In this document: piece after piece, positions 9,488 to 18,825 of the stretch | How the letters are laid out: each line of letters starts with the position of its first letter | Numbering within the stretch: position 1 is the first letter of the stretch | Assembly: GCA_002762795.1 (NCBI GenBank) | Contig: PCYA01000007.1 | Coordinates: forward strand, 28,416-92,415 | Length of the DNA: 64,000 bases | Direction: 5' to 3' | From: Candidatus Woesearchaeota archaeon CG10_big_fil_rev_8_21_14_0_10_37_12 | Lineage (GTDB): Archaea > Nanobdellota > Nanobdellia > Woesearchaeales > ARS49 | The notes under the pieces: model-generated | The model's database searches: none | Told to the model about the DNA's origin: nothing | Seen by the model: only the letters and a program-made list of their open reading frames with translations | Program-made: the position numbers and the translations under genes

Positions 9488-10550
9488 CAAGCTCTTTATC
9501 TAAAGTTTGGAATTGCTGACCATCAAACTTTGCAGACTTTCCCCAAACCTTTGCAAAACGGAACTTCCTCACGAAATCCTTATGAATCTGCTGACAAACT
9601 TTTCTCAAAGTAACAGGCTTTGTCAAAATTAAAGGAACATCCAAGTCAGGCTTCTTGTTAATTTCCTTCAAAAAAATACGCGCGAAATTAAGCGAATCAT
9701 AAATTCTATCTTTCAACTCAGCAATACCTTTGCCCTCTTGAGCACTTACAAAAACTGAATTTGGCAAACTATCTCTAAGCTTTTTAAGCTGAAATCCATC
9801 AACAAGATCCATCTTTGTAACACAAACTAATGCAGGCAAATATTTTTTATTCCCATCAATCGCATCAATAAAACCATCAATATCAATCTTATCACGAATA
9901 ACCACATCAGCATTCGAAACTTTAAAATCCCTCAAAATAGCCTCCATTGTTTCCATATCAATATCAGGCAAATCAACAGTACTATGAATATTTAATCCAC
10001 CTTTACTCTTTTTTGTGATCTTAACATCCGGCTTTTGTTTATTTACGCGCACACCAACATCATACACTTCTTTTATCAATGCAGGATAATGCTCAGGATG
10101 AGTAGCATCAACAACAAACAAAATCAAATCAGCATTGCGCGTTAATGCCAGCACTTCCTTGCCCCTGCCCCTACCATACGCTGCACCAGCAATAATACCC
10201 GGAACATCAAGAACCTGGATACGCGCATGCTTATAATTCAAAGTTCCAGGAATACAATCAAGAGTTGTAAACTCATACGCTGCAACTTTGGACTCTGCAC
10301 CAGTTAAAGAATTAAGCAACGTTGACTTACCAACACTTGGAAAACCAACAAGAATAACAGTACCATTTCCAGTTTTTCTAACAGCAAAACCTTCACTCGC
10401 ACCTTTCCCAGCAGCCTTTTTCTCAATCTTCTCACGAAGTTTCGCAATCTGACTCTTAAGCAAACCAAACCACTTCTCAGTAGCTTTATTGTATTTTGCC
10501 TTCGACATCTGATCTTCAAGCTCCTTAATTTTTGCATGCTCATCAGCCAT
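9453..10550 (-). CDS. DRG-family GTPase (Obg-like, TGS domain)
   Basis: VGFPSVGKSTLLNSLTGAESKVAAYEFTTLDCIPG, DVPGIIAGAA; TGS-like C-terminus; start MADEHAKIKELEDQ. Confidence 0.95.
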   Translation of the reverse strand: MADEHAKIKELEDQMSKAKYNKATEKWFGLLKSQIAKLREKIEKKAAGKGASEGFAVRKTGNGTVILVGFPSVGKSTLLNSLTGAESKVAAYEFTTLDCIPGTLNYKHARIQVLDVPGIIAGAAYGRGRGKEVLALTRNADLILFVVDATHPEHYPALIKEVYDVGVRVNKQKPDVKITKKSKGGLNIHSTVDLPDIDMETMEAILRDFKVSNADVVIRDKIDIDGFIDAIDGNKKYLPALVCVTKMDLVDGFQLKKLRDSLPNSVFVSAQEGKGIAELKDRIYDSLNFARIFLKEINKKPDLDVPLILTKPVTLRKVCQQIHKDFVRKFRFAKVWGKSAKFDGQQFQTLDKELVDGDVVEVHLL

Positions 10551-10603
10551 AAAACACAGAACAGAACCAAAGGTATAAAAAAGTATATTTATTTCCCCTA
10601 CAA

Positions 10604-11113
10604 ATGATGTGGATAAATGTGCTTTACCAAATAAGCAGAAATATCGCAAGTGCATTCATTATCGTATTTGCAGGATTTGTTCTAGCCAAACTCCTTGGGA
10701 AACTCACCAAAAGAATACTTGCAGAAGCAGAACTTAACAGAATACTCAAAAAAACAGGATTTAAACCAATAAGCAACAAAATCGCAAAAACAACAGAATA
10801 TCTTATTTATGCCCTCACCATACTTTTTGCATTACAACAACTTAAAATCACAACAATAGTACTAGGAATTTTGCTTACCATAACAATATCAGTAATTATT
10901 TTTTCAATCATACTAACATGTAAAGACTTCCTACCCAACTATTTCGCAGGATTTACTGTTAAAAAAAAACTTGCCAAAAAAATAGGCAAACATATTACAA
11001 TCGGAAACGTAAAAGGAACACTTCAACACATCGGAATCGTAGGAAGCACCATACAATCAGATGAAAAATATTATGTACCTCACAAATACACTCTAACAAA
11101 AATAAATCTTTAA
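10604..11113 (+). CDS. MscS-like / mechanosensitive-type membrane protein
   Basis: Three TM segments, KDFLPNYFAGFTVKKKLAKKIGKHITIGNVKGTLQHIGIVGSTI. Confidence 0.65.
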   Translation: MMWINVLYQISRNIASAFIIVFAGFVLAKLLGKLTKRILAEAELNRILKKTGFKPISNKIAKTTEYLIYALTILFALQQLKITTIVLGILLTITISVIIFSIILTCKDFLPNYFAGFTVKKKLAKKIGKHITIGNVKGTLQHIGIVGSTIQSDEKYYVPHKYTLTKINL

Positions 11114-11349
11114 CAACCTTCAAGCAAACTCACAATATTAAGCAATTGCATTCTAGTATATGATTGCACATTGATATCTTCTGTTACAGTTTCAAGCTCC
11201 TGCAATGCCCTGCTAACCTTCAAAGACTTCTCACATTCTTCTGCCAACAATTTAATCGTAGAAGTTGCTTTCAAACGCACACTCTTTGGCGTACTCGTAT
11301 CTTCCTCTAATTCTTTCAATGCTGTAATCACTTGTGTTAATTCATCCAT
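11110..11349 (-). CDS. UPF0147 family protein
   Basis: MDELTQVITALKELEEDTSTPKSVRLKA helical small archaeal family. Confidence 0.85.
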   Translation of the reverse strand: MDELTQVITALKELEEDTSTPKSVRLKATSTIKLLAEECEKSLKVSRALQELETVTEDINVQSYTRMQLLNIVSLLEGC

Positions 11350-11353
11350 ACTA

Positions 11354-11671
11354 TCATTCCCCCTTGGCTGCAACAATATCATCACGCAATTTCTTACTCT
11401 TATCTTTTATACTTTTCTCTTGTTTTTCAAGAGTATCAATACGAAGCGTTAAAACATCTTTTTTTCCGTTAAGCTCCACTTCCAAAGATTTTTTATCAGT
11501 ATTAACCATAATTCCGCCAATCAACTTAAATGCGTTAGAAGAATCTGCAATCTCCTTCAAAGCACTCTCTACCTCAAACAACTGAGCCTGAAACTGCTGT
11601 TTCTGCATATTAATGGCTTGCACGTTCTGCTCTAACAACTGCAAGCGCTGCATATTTTCTTGTGAACTCAT
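11354..11671 (-). CDS. pfdB: Prefoldin beta subunit
   Basis: Coiled-coil prefoldin with KLIGGIMVNTDKKSLEVEL. Confidence 0.9.
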   Translation of the reverse strand: MSSQENMQRLQLLEQNVQAINMQKQQFQAQLFEVESALKEIADSSNAFKLIGGIMVNTDKKSLEVELNGKKDVLTLRIDTLEKQEKSIKDKSKKLRDDIVAAKGE

Positions 11672-11672
11672 T

Positions 11673-11810
11673 TTAAACTGCACGAACTTTTGTAGTTACA
11701 GATCGAGACTTATACAAAACTTTACTTCCACAATATGGACAGCGAACACGCTTACCCATCATCTCAGTACCAATTTTCTTCGCGCACAAAAAACATGTAT
11801 ATTTTACCAT
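11673..11810 (-). CDS. rpoP: DNA-directed RNA polymerase subunit P (Rpb12-like)
   Basis: 45 aa MVKYTCFLCAKKIGTEMMGKRVRCPYCGSKVLYKSRSVTTKVRAV; below the size cutoff of the ORF track. Confidence 0.93.
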   Translation of the reverse strand: MVKYTCFLCAKKIGTEMMGKRVRCPYCGSKVLYKSRSVTTKVRAV

Positions 11811-12109
11811 TAAATATCTTCCTCAACCTTAGATTTAAATCTTAACTCTGGCACTTCGGCAACAATCTTAACAGCCTTTTCACCAAAGATTGTACGAGCA
11901 CCTACCGTATATGCCCTGCCTGTAAAAACAGCAGAACATTTAGCACATTTCCAAATACCTGCAGCAATACGAGAAACCTGCTTTCTAGAACAATACAAAC
12001 ATGTTTGTTTTTTCTTCTGTTCAATTTCTATTTTAGCAAACTTATGCTTTACAGTACGACCATACCTTGGTCCAAAACGCTTTGCAGGTCCCAATCCTTT
12101 CTTAGCCAT
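11810..12109 (-). CDS. rpl37ae: 50S ribosomal protein L37Ae
   Basis: MAKKGLGPAKRFGPRYGRTVKHKFAKIE...CLYC...WKCAKC. Confidence 0.95.
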   Translation of the reverse strand: MAKKGLGPAKRFGPRYGRTVKHKFAKIEIEQKKKQTCLYCSRKQVSRIAAGIWKCAKCSAVFTGRAYTVGARTIFGEKAVKIVAEVPELRFKSKVEEDI

Positions 12110-12199
12110 AAACAGAAAAAACTACAGTCTCTTTAAAAATGTTGCGCTGGCAATCTCCATCAGCAAAGCTTTATAAATCGCCTCGGCAGAATAAAAGAC

Positions 12200-13300
12200 A
12201 TGAGCACAATAACTGCAAACCAAAGATACCATCTCAAAAAATTCATCAAAGAACTAGATTCACACAGTGCAAGACACACAGAATTTGTAACAGTATACGT
12301 TCCAGCAGGATATGATATTATCAAAATAATCCAACACTTGGCACAAGAGCAGGGAACAGCAACAAACATCAAAAGCGCATCAACACAAAAAAATGTAATA
12401 TCTGCATTGGAAAGAATGATACAACACCTACGATTATTCAAGCAAACACCACCAAACGGTCTGGCTGTATTTGCAGGAAACGTTGCAAGCTTTGAAGGAA
12501 AATCAGACGTAAGAGTCTGGAGCATAGAGCCACCAATACCAATCAACACAAGAATATATAGATGTGACAAAAACTTCCAAATAGAACTCCTACAAGAAAT
12601 GCTCAACGTCAAAGAAGCATTTGGATTAATAGTCATAGACGCACGAGATGCACACATAGCCTTGCTTAAAGGAAAAGCAATCCTACCATTAATTGCAACA
12701 CACTCACACGTGCCAGGAAAAATGCGAGCAGGAGGACAAAGCAGCGTACGATTTGCACGAAACAGAGAAATCGCAGTGAATGAACACTTCAAAAAAGTTG
12801 CAGAATACGTCAAAGAACAATTCCTAAACATGGAAGGCCTCAAAGGCATACTACTCGGAGGACCAGGACCAACAAAATACCAATTCTTTGATTCAGGACA
12901 TATCACAACAGAAGTAAAAAAGAAAATCATTGCGATCAAAGACTTAAGTTACACAGGAGACTTTGGCTTAGAAGAACTACTTGAGAAAAGTCAAGACACA
13001 CTCGCAAAAGAAGACATCGCTGAAGAAAAAAAATTAGTCAGCAAATTCCTTGAAATGCTTGCACGAGAACCAAACAAAGTAGCATACGGACAAGCAAACG
13101 TACGCAAAGCATTAGACATGGGAGCAATAGACAAATTATTACTATCAGAATCCCTTGACGAAAGCCTAATTGATGAATTTGAGTCACTCGCCAAAAACTT
13201 CTCAACAGAAACAATCCTCATATCAACAGAAACACGAGAAGGAGCACAACTTCGAGATATTGGAAAAATAGGCGCGATTTTAAGATATCCCATCGCATAG
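12200..13300 (+). CDS. prf1: Peptide chain release factor aRF-1
   Basis: NIKS motif, GGPGPTK, aRF1 domain order. Confidence 0.95.
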   Translation: MSTITANQRYHLKKFIKELDSHSARHTEFVTVYVPAGYDIIKIIQHLAQEQGTATNIKSASTQKNVISALERMIQHLRLFKQTPPNGLAVFAGNVASFEGKSDVRVWSIEPPIPINTRIYRCDKNFQIELLQEMLNVKEAFGLIVIDARDAHIALLKGKAILPLIATHSHVPGKMRAGGQSSVRFARNREIAVNEHFKKVAEYVKEQFLNMEGLKGILLGGPGPTKYQFFDSGHITTEVKKKIIAIKDLSYTGDFGLEELLEKSQDTLAKEDIAEEKKLVSKFLEMLAREPNKVAYGQANVRKALDMGAIDKLLLSESLDESLIDEFESLAKNFSTETILISTETREGAQLRDIGKIGAILRYPIA

Positions 13301-13403
13301 TAAAGAGTTTACCTTTTACAGTAAAAGCAGGAAAGACAACCAATCGGCTTGCGCCATACAAAAAAATTAAAGCCAAAGGAGAAACACTCCTCTTTTTAAG
13401 AAG

Positions 13404-14060
13404 ATGAACATACTACAACACGCATATGACGAATTGTTTCCAGAAGATAATAACACAAAAATTCTAGAGCTAACATATAACGGCAGATTCAAAGGATACA
13501 ATGCAAACATACGCATGACAAAATCCCACATCACAGTTAATGCAAGCAAAAACTGGAAAGACGTAAGCCACGAAATACAAAAAGGACTATGCCAAGAACT
13601 CTTAATGAAATTATTCAAAACAAAAAAAACCACCATACAAATGGAACTCTACCACAACTTTATCAGACAGCTTGCAAACGTTGCACCAAAAACACAAACA
13701 CACTCAATTCTCGAGCAAAGCTTTCAACGCATAAATGACCAATTCTTTGCAAACATGATGGAGCAACCAAATCTGAAACTTGGCAAAGGAATAAACAGAC
13801 TAGGAACATATGATTACACAAGCAATACAGTAACAATTAGCGAAAATTTGTTGAGCAATGATTTATTGCTTGATTACGTCATGTATCACGAACTATTACA
13901 CAAAAAACACCAATATAAAGGGAAAGCAGGAAAAAGAACAAGACATCACACAAAAGCATTCAAAGAAGATGAGAAAAAATTTCCGAATCACGCTAATTGC
14001 GAGAAAGAACTTGAGAATCTGGTAAGAAAAAACAAACAGAAAAAAAATTGGTTTTTTTAG
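13404..14060 (+). CDS. SprT/WSS1-like zinc metallopeptidase-domain protein
   Basis: VMYHELLHKKH (HExxH) near the C-terminus. Confidence 0.7.
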   Translation: MNILQHAYDELFPEDNNTKILELTYNGRFKGYNANIRMTKSHITVNASKNWKDVSHEIQKGLCQELLMKLFKTKKTTIQMELYHNFIRQLANVAPKTQTHSILEQSFQRINDQFFANMMEQPNLKLGKGINRLGTYDYTSNTVTISENLLSNDLLLDYVMYHELLHKKHQYKGKAGKRTRHHTKAFKEDEKKFPNHANCEKELENLVRKNKQKKNWFF

Positions 14061-14119
14061 TAAATGGTTTGATGTAAGAATTAGGAAGTTATAAATAATA
14101 ACAGAACATTCTAAAAAAT

Positions 14120-15451
14120 ATGAAAAAAGCGGTGTTATTAATCTTACTTATTTGCGCAGTAACTGTAACAGCACAAGACTGGCAACAATGCCACGACCAG
14201 TGCATGCAGGACCTGCCAGAACTGCAAAATTGCTTTGAACCAAACAGAATGACTGAATGCCATCAACTGCTCAGAGAATGTGTGGAGCGAAAATGCGGAC
14301 CATTACCAAACCCAACACTTGATTCAACAATAACTGCACCAGCACACACAGCTCCCGTACCTCCTGCAAGCCTGCCAACCCGACCCTCTCAAACAGGGCA
14401 AGCAAATCAACAAGACCCTGCATGCTATGAGTCCTGCAAATTACACCAGTATTATGAAAACTGCATCTCTCCAGGAATAGGAAATGAACAATACTGCCAA
14501 GAAAATTACCTTGAACCGTGCATTCAAAACTGCCCTGTAATCAATGTTATGCCCCCTACACATGCTGCTATTCAACCAATACCTGCAGTTACTGTACCAA
14601 TCCCAAACAATCAAGACAAATACTCAATACGCAATTATGAACTAGAACGATGCCATCAAGAAGCACAACAAGAATTAATTAAATGTGTTGATGACGGACA
14701 AGACAAATATACTTGCCACGAAGAAAACAGAATACTTATGCGAAACTGCGCAGAAAAACACCTGCCAACATCTACTGTTGGACAAGCAATACGACCACCA
14801 AATATGATACCTCCAGGGCAAGAAATATCTGCAGAAAAAATTCAACAAATAAACACCTGCCAAAAACCCTGCAAAGGAAAATATGAAACTTGTATTAAAT
14901 CAGGAACAGATGCAATGGACTGTAAACTTCAAGCAATGTCATGTTTCAATTTATGTACAGGCGAAACAAACAGCTTGCCAGAAGATGATTGCAGCAAACA
15001 ATGCATGACTACTCTCGATCAATGCCTGCTCAATGGAAAAAACATGAATGAATGCGAACACGAAATGCAACCTTGTTTTACTGCTTGTGAAAACAACCAG
15101 GAGAACATACTTACGAGAGAAACCATATCTTCGGAAACAAAAACAAATATCGCACCAAAACTTCTTGCATTTGTTTTGAAACTCGAAGAAATGAGAATAA
15201 ACCTAGAAAAAAGCCAAGACAAAATTGAACAAATAGCTGATTATTATCAATCAAAAGAAAATAATGAAAAAGCAACAACATACGAAGCCGCAGCGAATGC
15301 TCTTGAACAACTCATACAACAAGCAGACGATCTTAAACAAGAAATATCAAACAATCTTGACAAACCAGAAACACTAATACCAAACCTTAAAAAAGAAATA
15401 GAATCGTTACACGGAGGATTGCGCGATGTTGTCCAAATACTTGTTGCTTAG
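14120..15451 (+). CDS. Secreted cysteine-rich protein with about five CxxxC-type repeats
   Basis: Signal peptide; repeated helical Cx3C ... Cx3C pattern, then a C-terminal coiled-coil. Confidence 0.75.
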   Translation: MKKAVLLILLICAVTVTAQDWQQCHDQCMQDLPELQNCFEPNRMTECHQLLRECVERKCGPLPNPTLDSTITAPAHTAPVPPASLPTRPSQTGQANQQDPACYESCKLHQYYENCISPGIGNEQYCQENYLEPCIQNCPVINVMPPTHAAIQPIPAVTVPIPNNQDKYSIRNYELERCHQEAQQELIKCVDDGQDKYTCHEENRILMRNCAEKHLPTSTVGQAIRPPNMIPPGQEISAEKIQQINTCQKPCKGKYETCIKSGTDAMDCKLQAMSCFNLCTGETNSLPEDDCSKQCMTTLDQCLLNGKNMNECEHEMQPCFTACENNQENILTRETISSETKTNIAPKLLAFVLKLEEMRINLEKSQDKIEQIADYYQSKENNEKATTYEAAANALEQLIQQADDLKQEISNNLDKPETLIPNLKKEIESLHGGLRDVVQILVA

Positions 15452-15617
15452 TTTTTTCTTGCTTCTCCTTGTTGGTTGTTCAACAGAACCATCAATAACA
15501 AATGAAAAACAAGCACAAAAAGAAACACAAAAAATAGCAGATGACATTGCAGATGCAAGCGCGACAGCAGAAGAGCTAGAAACATTAAGCAAAGATCTGG
15601 AAAAACTTCTTGAGTAA
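15426..15617 (+). CDS. Small lipoprotein
   Basis: MLSKYLLLSFFLLLLVGCSTEPS lipobox; overlaps the 3' end of the previous gene by 26 nt in another frame. Confidence 0.65.
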   Translation: MLSKYLLLSFFLLLLVGCSTEPSITNEKQAQKETQKIADDIADASATAEELETLSKDLEKLLE

Positions 15618-15674
15618 CTCCTTAAAAGAAGTAAAAACAATAGATTTTTAAACGCGCTTTCTTAGCAAAAACAC

Positions 15675-16268
15675 ATGGTCAGAATATTCGCAGCAGGAGA
15701 TTTTCACGGAGATAAAAGCATCGCTGCAAAACTTGCAAAACAAGCAGTAGATGAAAACGCAGACGTCATCGTACTTAACGGAGATATTGTAGAAGACCAC
15801 AAACCAGAAGGCATCGTGCATTACTTCATTAAAACAGGCAAACCAGTATTTCTAGTGCCAGGAAACCACGACTGGCTAGCAACAGACTTTCTTGCAGCAC
15901 AATACAACGCCACAAATCTGCACGGCAAACACCACAAACAAGAAAACGTAAGCCTGCTTGGTTGCGGCGGAACAAACGCAGGAATACATTTGCTCACAGA
16001 ACAAGAAATTTATGACACAGTACAAGAAGTAAACAAAAATGCAAGCGGGAAAAAAGTACTCATTACACACATTCATCCAGCAGGAACACTCATGGAAAAA
16101 TTCTCACAATGGGTGCAAGGAAGCACAGGACTAAGAAAAGCAATAGAAAAAATACAACCAGATTTTGTTATCTGCGGACACGTACACGAAGCAGAAGGAA
16201 TAGAAGAAAAAATAGGCAAAACAACTGTTATCAATGTTGGAAAACAAGGCAAACTGATTGAATTATAG
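15675..16268 (+). CDS. Calcineurin-like metallophosphoesterase
   Basis: GDFHGD, LNGDIV, GNHD, HIHPAG, GHVHEAEG. Confidence 0.93.
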   Translation: MVRIFAAGDFHGDKSIAAKLAKQAVDENADVIVLNGDIVEDHKPEGIVHYFIKTGKPVFLVPGNHDWLATDFLAAQYNATNLHGKHHKQENVSLLGCGGTNAGIHLLTEQEIYDTVQEVNKNASGKKVLITHIHPAGTLMEKFSQWVQGSTGLRKAIEKIQPDFVICGHVHEAEGIEEKIGKTTVINVGKQGKLIEL

Positions 16269-16289
16269 TAAAAAGTTCACAGCAGGAAA

Positions 16290-16940
16290 TTACGCGCTAA
16301 ACGGCTTCAACAAATTTTTTAACTGATCAGAAGAAATTTCTTTTAACATCTGAACAAATCTTTCTCTATCAAAATGCCTGCAAAGCTCTTCAAAACAGTT
16401 TGCATACTCATCACATTTTTTACCATTATGATCAGCATAATAAAACGCCTTGTTTGCCATTTGGCTATGCAAAAAAACAACTAAACCTTCATCTAACTGT
16501 TCATCATCAAAAAAAATATCATTCTGTTCAAGCACGTGATGAATAACCTGATGCAACTGATGATGAAACTTTTGAGAATTTTTTAGCAAAAATTTCTCTG
16601 AGAGTTTCAAACTTGGCAAAGGATATGTACCTGTTAACTCATGCGCAATTATTTTCTCATACGCTTTCTGCAATGTTTGCCAAACATTTTTATTATTACG
16701 AATAGAATAAACCTGCTCATTAAAACCCACAAGCAAACCAGTATCACGAGATACTGCTGCTGTTAACAATTTCTCAACATGCTGCATATCAGATAACTTA
16801 ATAGTGGTATTCAGACATGTAAAATCTCCAAAAACAGTTAATTCCTGTTCACTCAACACTTCAGAAAATCTAACAGGTGCATTTAATCCTGGAAATAAAT
16901 CACAAAGCAAGTGAACTCTGCCAAAAACCTCTTTACGCAT
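16290..16940 (-). CDS. Hypothetical protein
   Basis: 216 aa ORF. Confidence 0.7.
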   Translation of the reverse strand: MRKEVFGRVHLLCDLFPGLNAPVRFSEVLSEQELTVFGDFTCLNTTIKLSDMQHVEKLLTAAVSRDTGLLVGFNEQVYSIRNNKNVWQTLQKAYEKIIAHELTGTYPLPSLKLSEKFLLKNSQKFHHQLHQVIHHVLEQNDIFFDDEQLDEGLVVFLHSQMANKAFYYADHNGKKCDEYANCFEELCRHFDRERFVQMLKEISSDQLKNLLKPFSA

Positions 16941-16978
16941 AAAAACAAAATAATTCCTGCGTATATAAATAATTTGGC

Positions 16979-17488
16979 CTATCTTTTACCATACTTCTCA
17001 AGATTCAAATAAGCATCCACATTATGCTTCAAAACATTCAAATCATCAAGCAACTTCTGCTGAAAACCACTAATATACGGTGTGTAAACATATTTTTCAA
17101 ATGTCGTACGAAGAACATAATACAAAGGCTTCATCTCCCAATGATGCTCATAATCAGTTTCCAGAAGACCTTCAAAAGTCATCACAACTTCCCCTTCCTG
17201 CAGTTTTACTTTTTTACCATCACGCTCAACAACAACATCCTTCAAATCATTAAACTGCACATAAAACCTGATTATACTTTTAACATAATCAGAAAACTTC
17301 TTGAACGGCTCATTTTTAAGCTCAACAAACTTGCCATCAGCAGTAACACTCTCAACATGACTTTTTTCAACAGGATTATACCCTTTATCAGAAAGCCATT
17401 GCTTATACACACCATAAAACTCCTTTGTAGAAAACAAACCCTTGTAAACAACCTTATTCTTCCCAACAGCAATAAACCTTTCAGCCAT
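16979..17488 (-). CDS. Hypothetical protein, local paralogous family
   Basis: Shares RDGKKVKLQEG...G(L/V)LE(T/L)D pattern with the next two genes. Confidence 0.7.
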   Translation of the reverse strand: MAERFIAVGKNKVVYKGLFSTKEFYGVYKQWLSDKGYNPVEKSHVESVTADGKFVELKNEPFKKFSDYVKSIIRFYVQFNDLKDVVVERDGKKVKLQEGEVVMTFEGLLETDYEHHWEMKPLYYVLRTTFEKYVYTPYISGFQQKLLDDLNVLKHNVDAYLNLEKYGKR

Positions 17489-17994
17489 CAGACAACCTCT
17501 GCACCAAGCTCTGACTTAATCAAATCCATCACCTCAATTTCTGTATCAAGCACCATATCATCCCAAAAATCACCAATCTTATATTTAATAATATAGCTCC
17601 TATAAAAATTATCAAGAGCTTCCAAAAACTTGCTTCCAGAAAAACGATTCTGCCAATCAAGCTCAAGAACACCCGCAATCTCAATATTAACAGACCCCTC
17701 TTGAAGTTTAACTTTTTTGCCATCACGAACTAACTCTATATCCCTCAAATAAAAAAAATGAAGAATAATATCAATATGCATCTTAACATACCCTGTAACT
17801 TTTTTTTCACCATGCATTTCTACCTGTCTCTCAATACCTTCAGGCTTTGGAAAATTCTGCTTATACTTAGGAATATGAATAGTACTAAAATTATTCTCAA
17901 CATACCAATTCTGAACAGATTTAATCACCTTTTCAACATCAAAAAAACCCCTATGTTTTGCATAAAGAGTAGGAGTGTTGCTTTTATGAGCCAT
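17488..17994 (-). CDS. Hypothetical protein, local paralogous family
   Basis: LRDIELVRDGKKVKLQEGSVNIEIAGVLELDW. Confidence 0.7.
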   Translation of the reverse strand: MAHKSNTPTLYAKHRGFFDVEKVIKSVQNWYVENNFSTIHIPKYKQNFPKPEGIERQVEMHGEKKVTGYVKMHIDIILHFFYLRDIELVRDGKKVKLQEGSVNIEIAGVLELDWQNRFSGSKFLEALDNFYRSYIIKYKIGDFWDDMVLDTEIEVMDLIKSELGAEVV

Positions 17995-18058
17995 ACTTAC
18001 AACAATAGAAATATTACTTATAAAGTTAGTGGTTAGAAATTCACAACAGGCAGTATAA

Positions 18059-18132
18059 AGAAAAACGCACTATTCCCCAACCTGAAGGAAGAGGTATTAA
18101 ACCCATCTACAAAGTTCTTGCGAACTTTGCAA
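18059..18132. repeat. Degenerate/internally deleted compound palindromic element
   Basis: agaaaaacgcactattccccaacctgaagg...ttcttgcgaactttgc; related to 5732-5853. Confidence 0.8.
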
Positions 18133-18162
18133 TAATAAAAAATTGATAATATGAAAAGAGCA

Positions 18163-18786
18163 TCAAGTAAAATCCCTCTTCAAATAATACTCTCCGCCTT
18201 CTTTTTCCGGCATAAACGTTGTTAATTTGAAATGATCCATAATAATATCCCTGAATTTCATAGAGTCCTGAAAAACAACACTCTTATGCATCACAAACTG
18301 ACGCGCAATGCTTCTCTTATAAAACAACTCCCACCAATTTTTAAAAATCGAATTAGACCAAGTCTTATCATAATCAAGAACCAAAATACCAGAACACTCA
18401 AGCTCAAACTCACTTCTTTTTGTCTTCACTTTCTTACCCTGATACATAATCTCCGCATCCTTCAAACCAAGCAATTTAAAATCCAAATCCATAAAATACC
18501 TAAACAACTTACTCTTTGTATTCTCAGGTGCTTTCTCAAGACGCCACCAAAAATGAACCTCCTTACCAATAGGAGTATCTTTATCAAAATAATACACCTC
18601 AGGAAACTCTCTCTCATCACGATCAGCCCAACCATTCTCAACAGCCCAATCATGCAACGCTTTATACAACTGAGAAAGATTATACACATCCTGCAAAGTA
18701 ACTTTCCATTTTGCAACACCAACCTGTGCAGGGTAATCAGAATGCCTGTGCTTTTGAGGATTACCATACTCTTGTTGATACGCCAT
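18163..18786 (-). CDS. Hypothetical protein, local paralogous family
   Basis: LKDAEIMYQGKKVKTKRSEFELECSGILVLDYDKTW; start MAYQQEYG. Confidence 0.7.
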   Translation of the reverse strand: MAYQQEYGNPQKHRHSDYPAQVGVAKWKVTLQDVYNLSQLYKALHDWAVENGWADRDEREFPEVYYFDKDTPIGKEVHFWWRLEKAPENTKSKLFRYFMDLDFKLLGLKDAEIMYQGKKVKTKRSEFELECSGILVLDYDKTWSNSIFKNWWELFYKRSIARQFVMHKSVVFQDSMKFRDIIMDHFKLTTFMPEKEGGEYYLKRDFT

Positions 18787-18825
18787 AAATAACATTAAAG
18801 CATCATACTTTATAAACATAACGCG

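Noticed and set aside
12160-12939. 259-aa minus-strand ORF
   Set aside because: Antisense to the clear aRF1 gene; such long antisense ORFs arise from the biased codon usage here.
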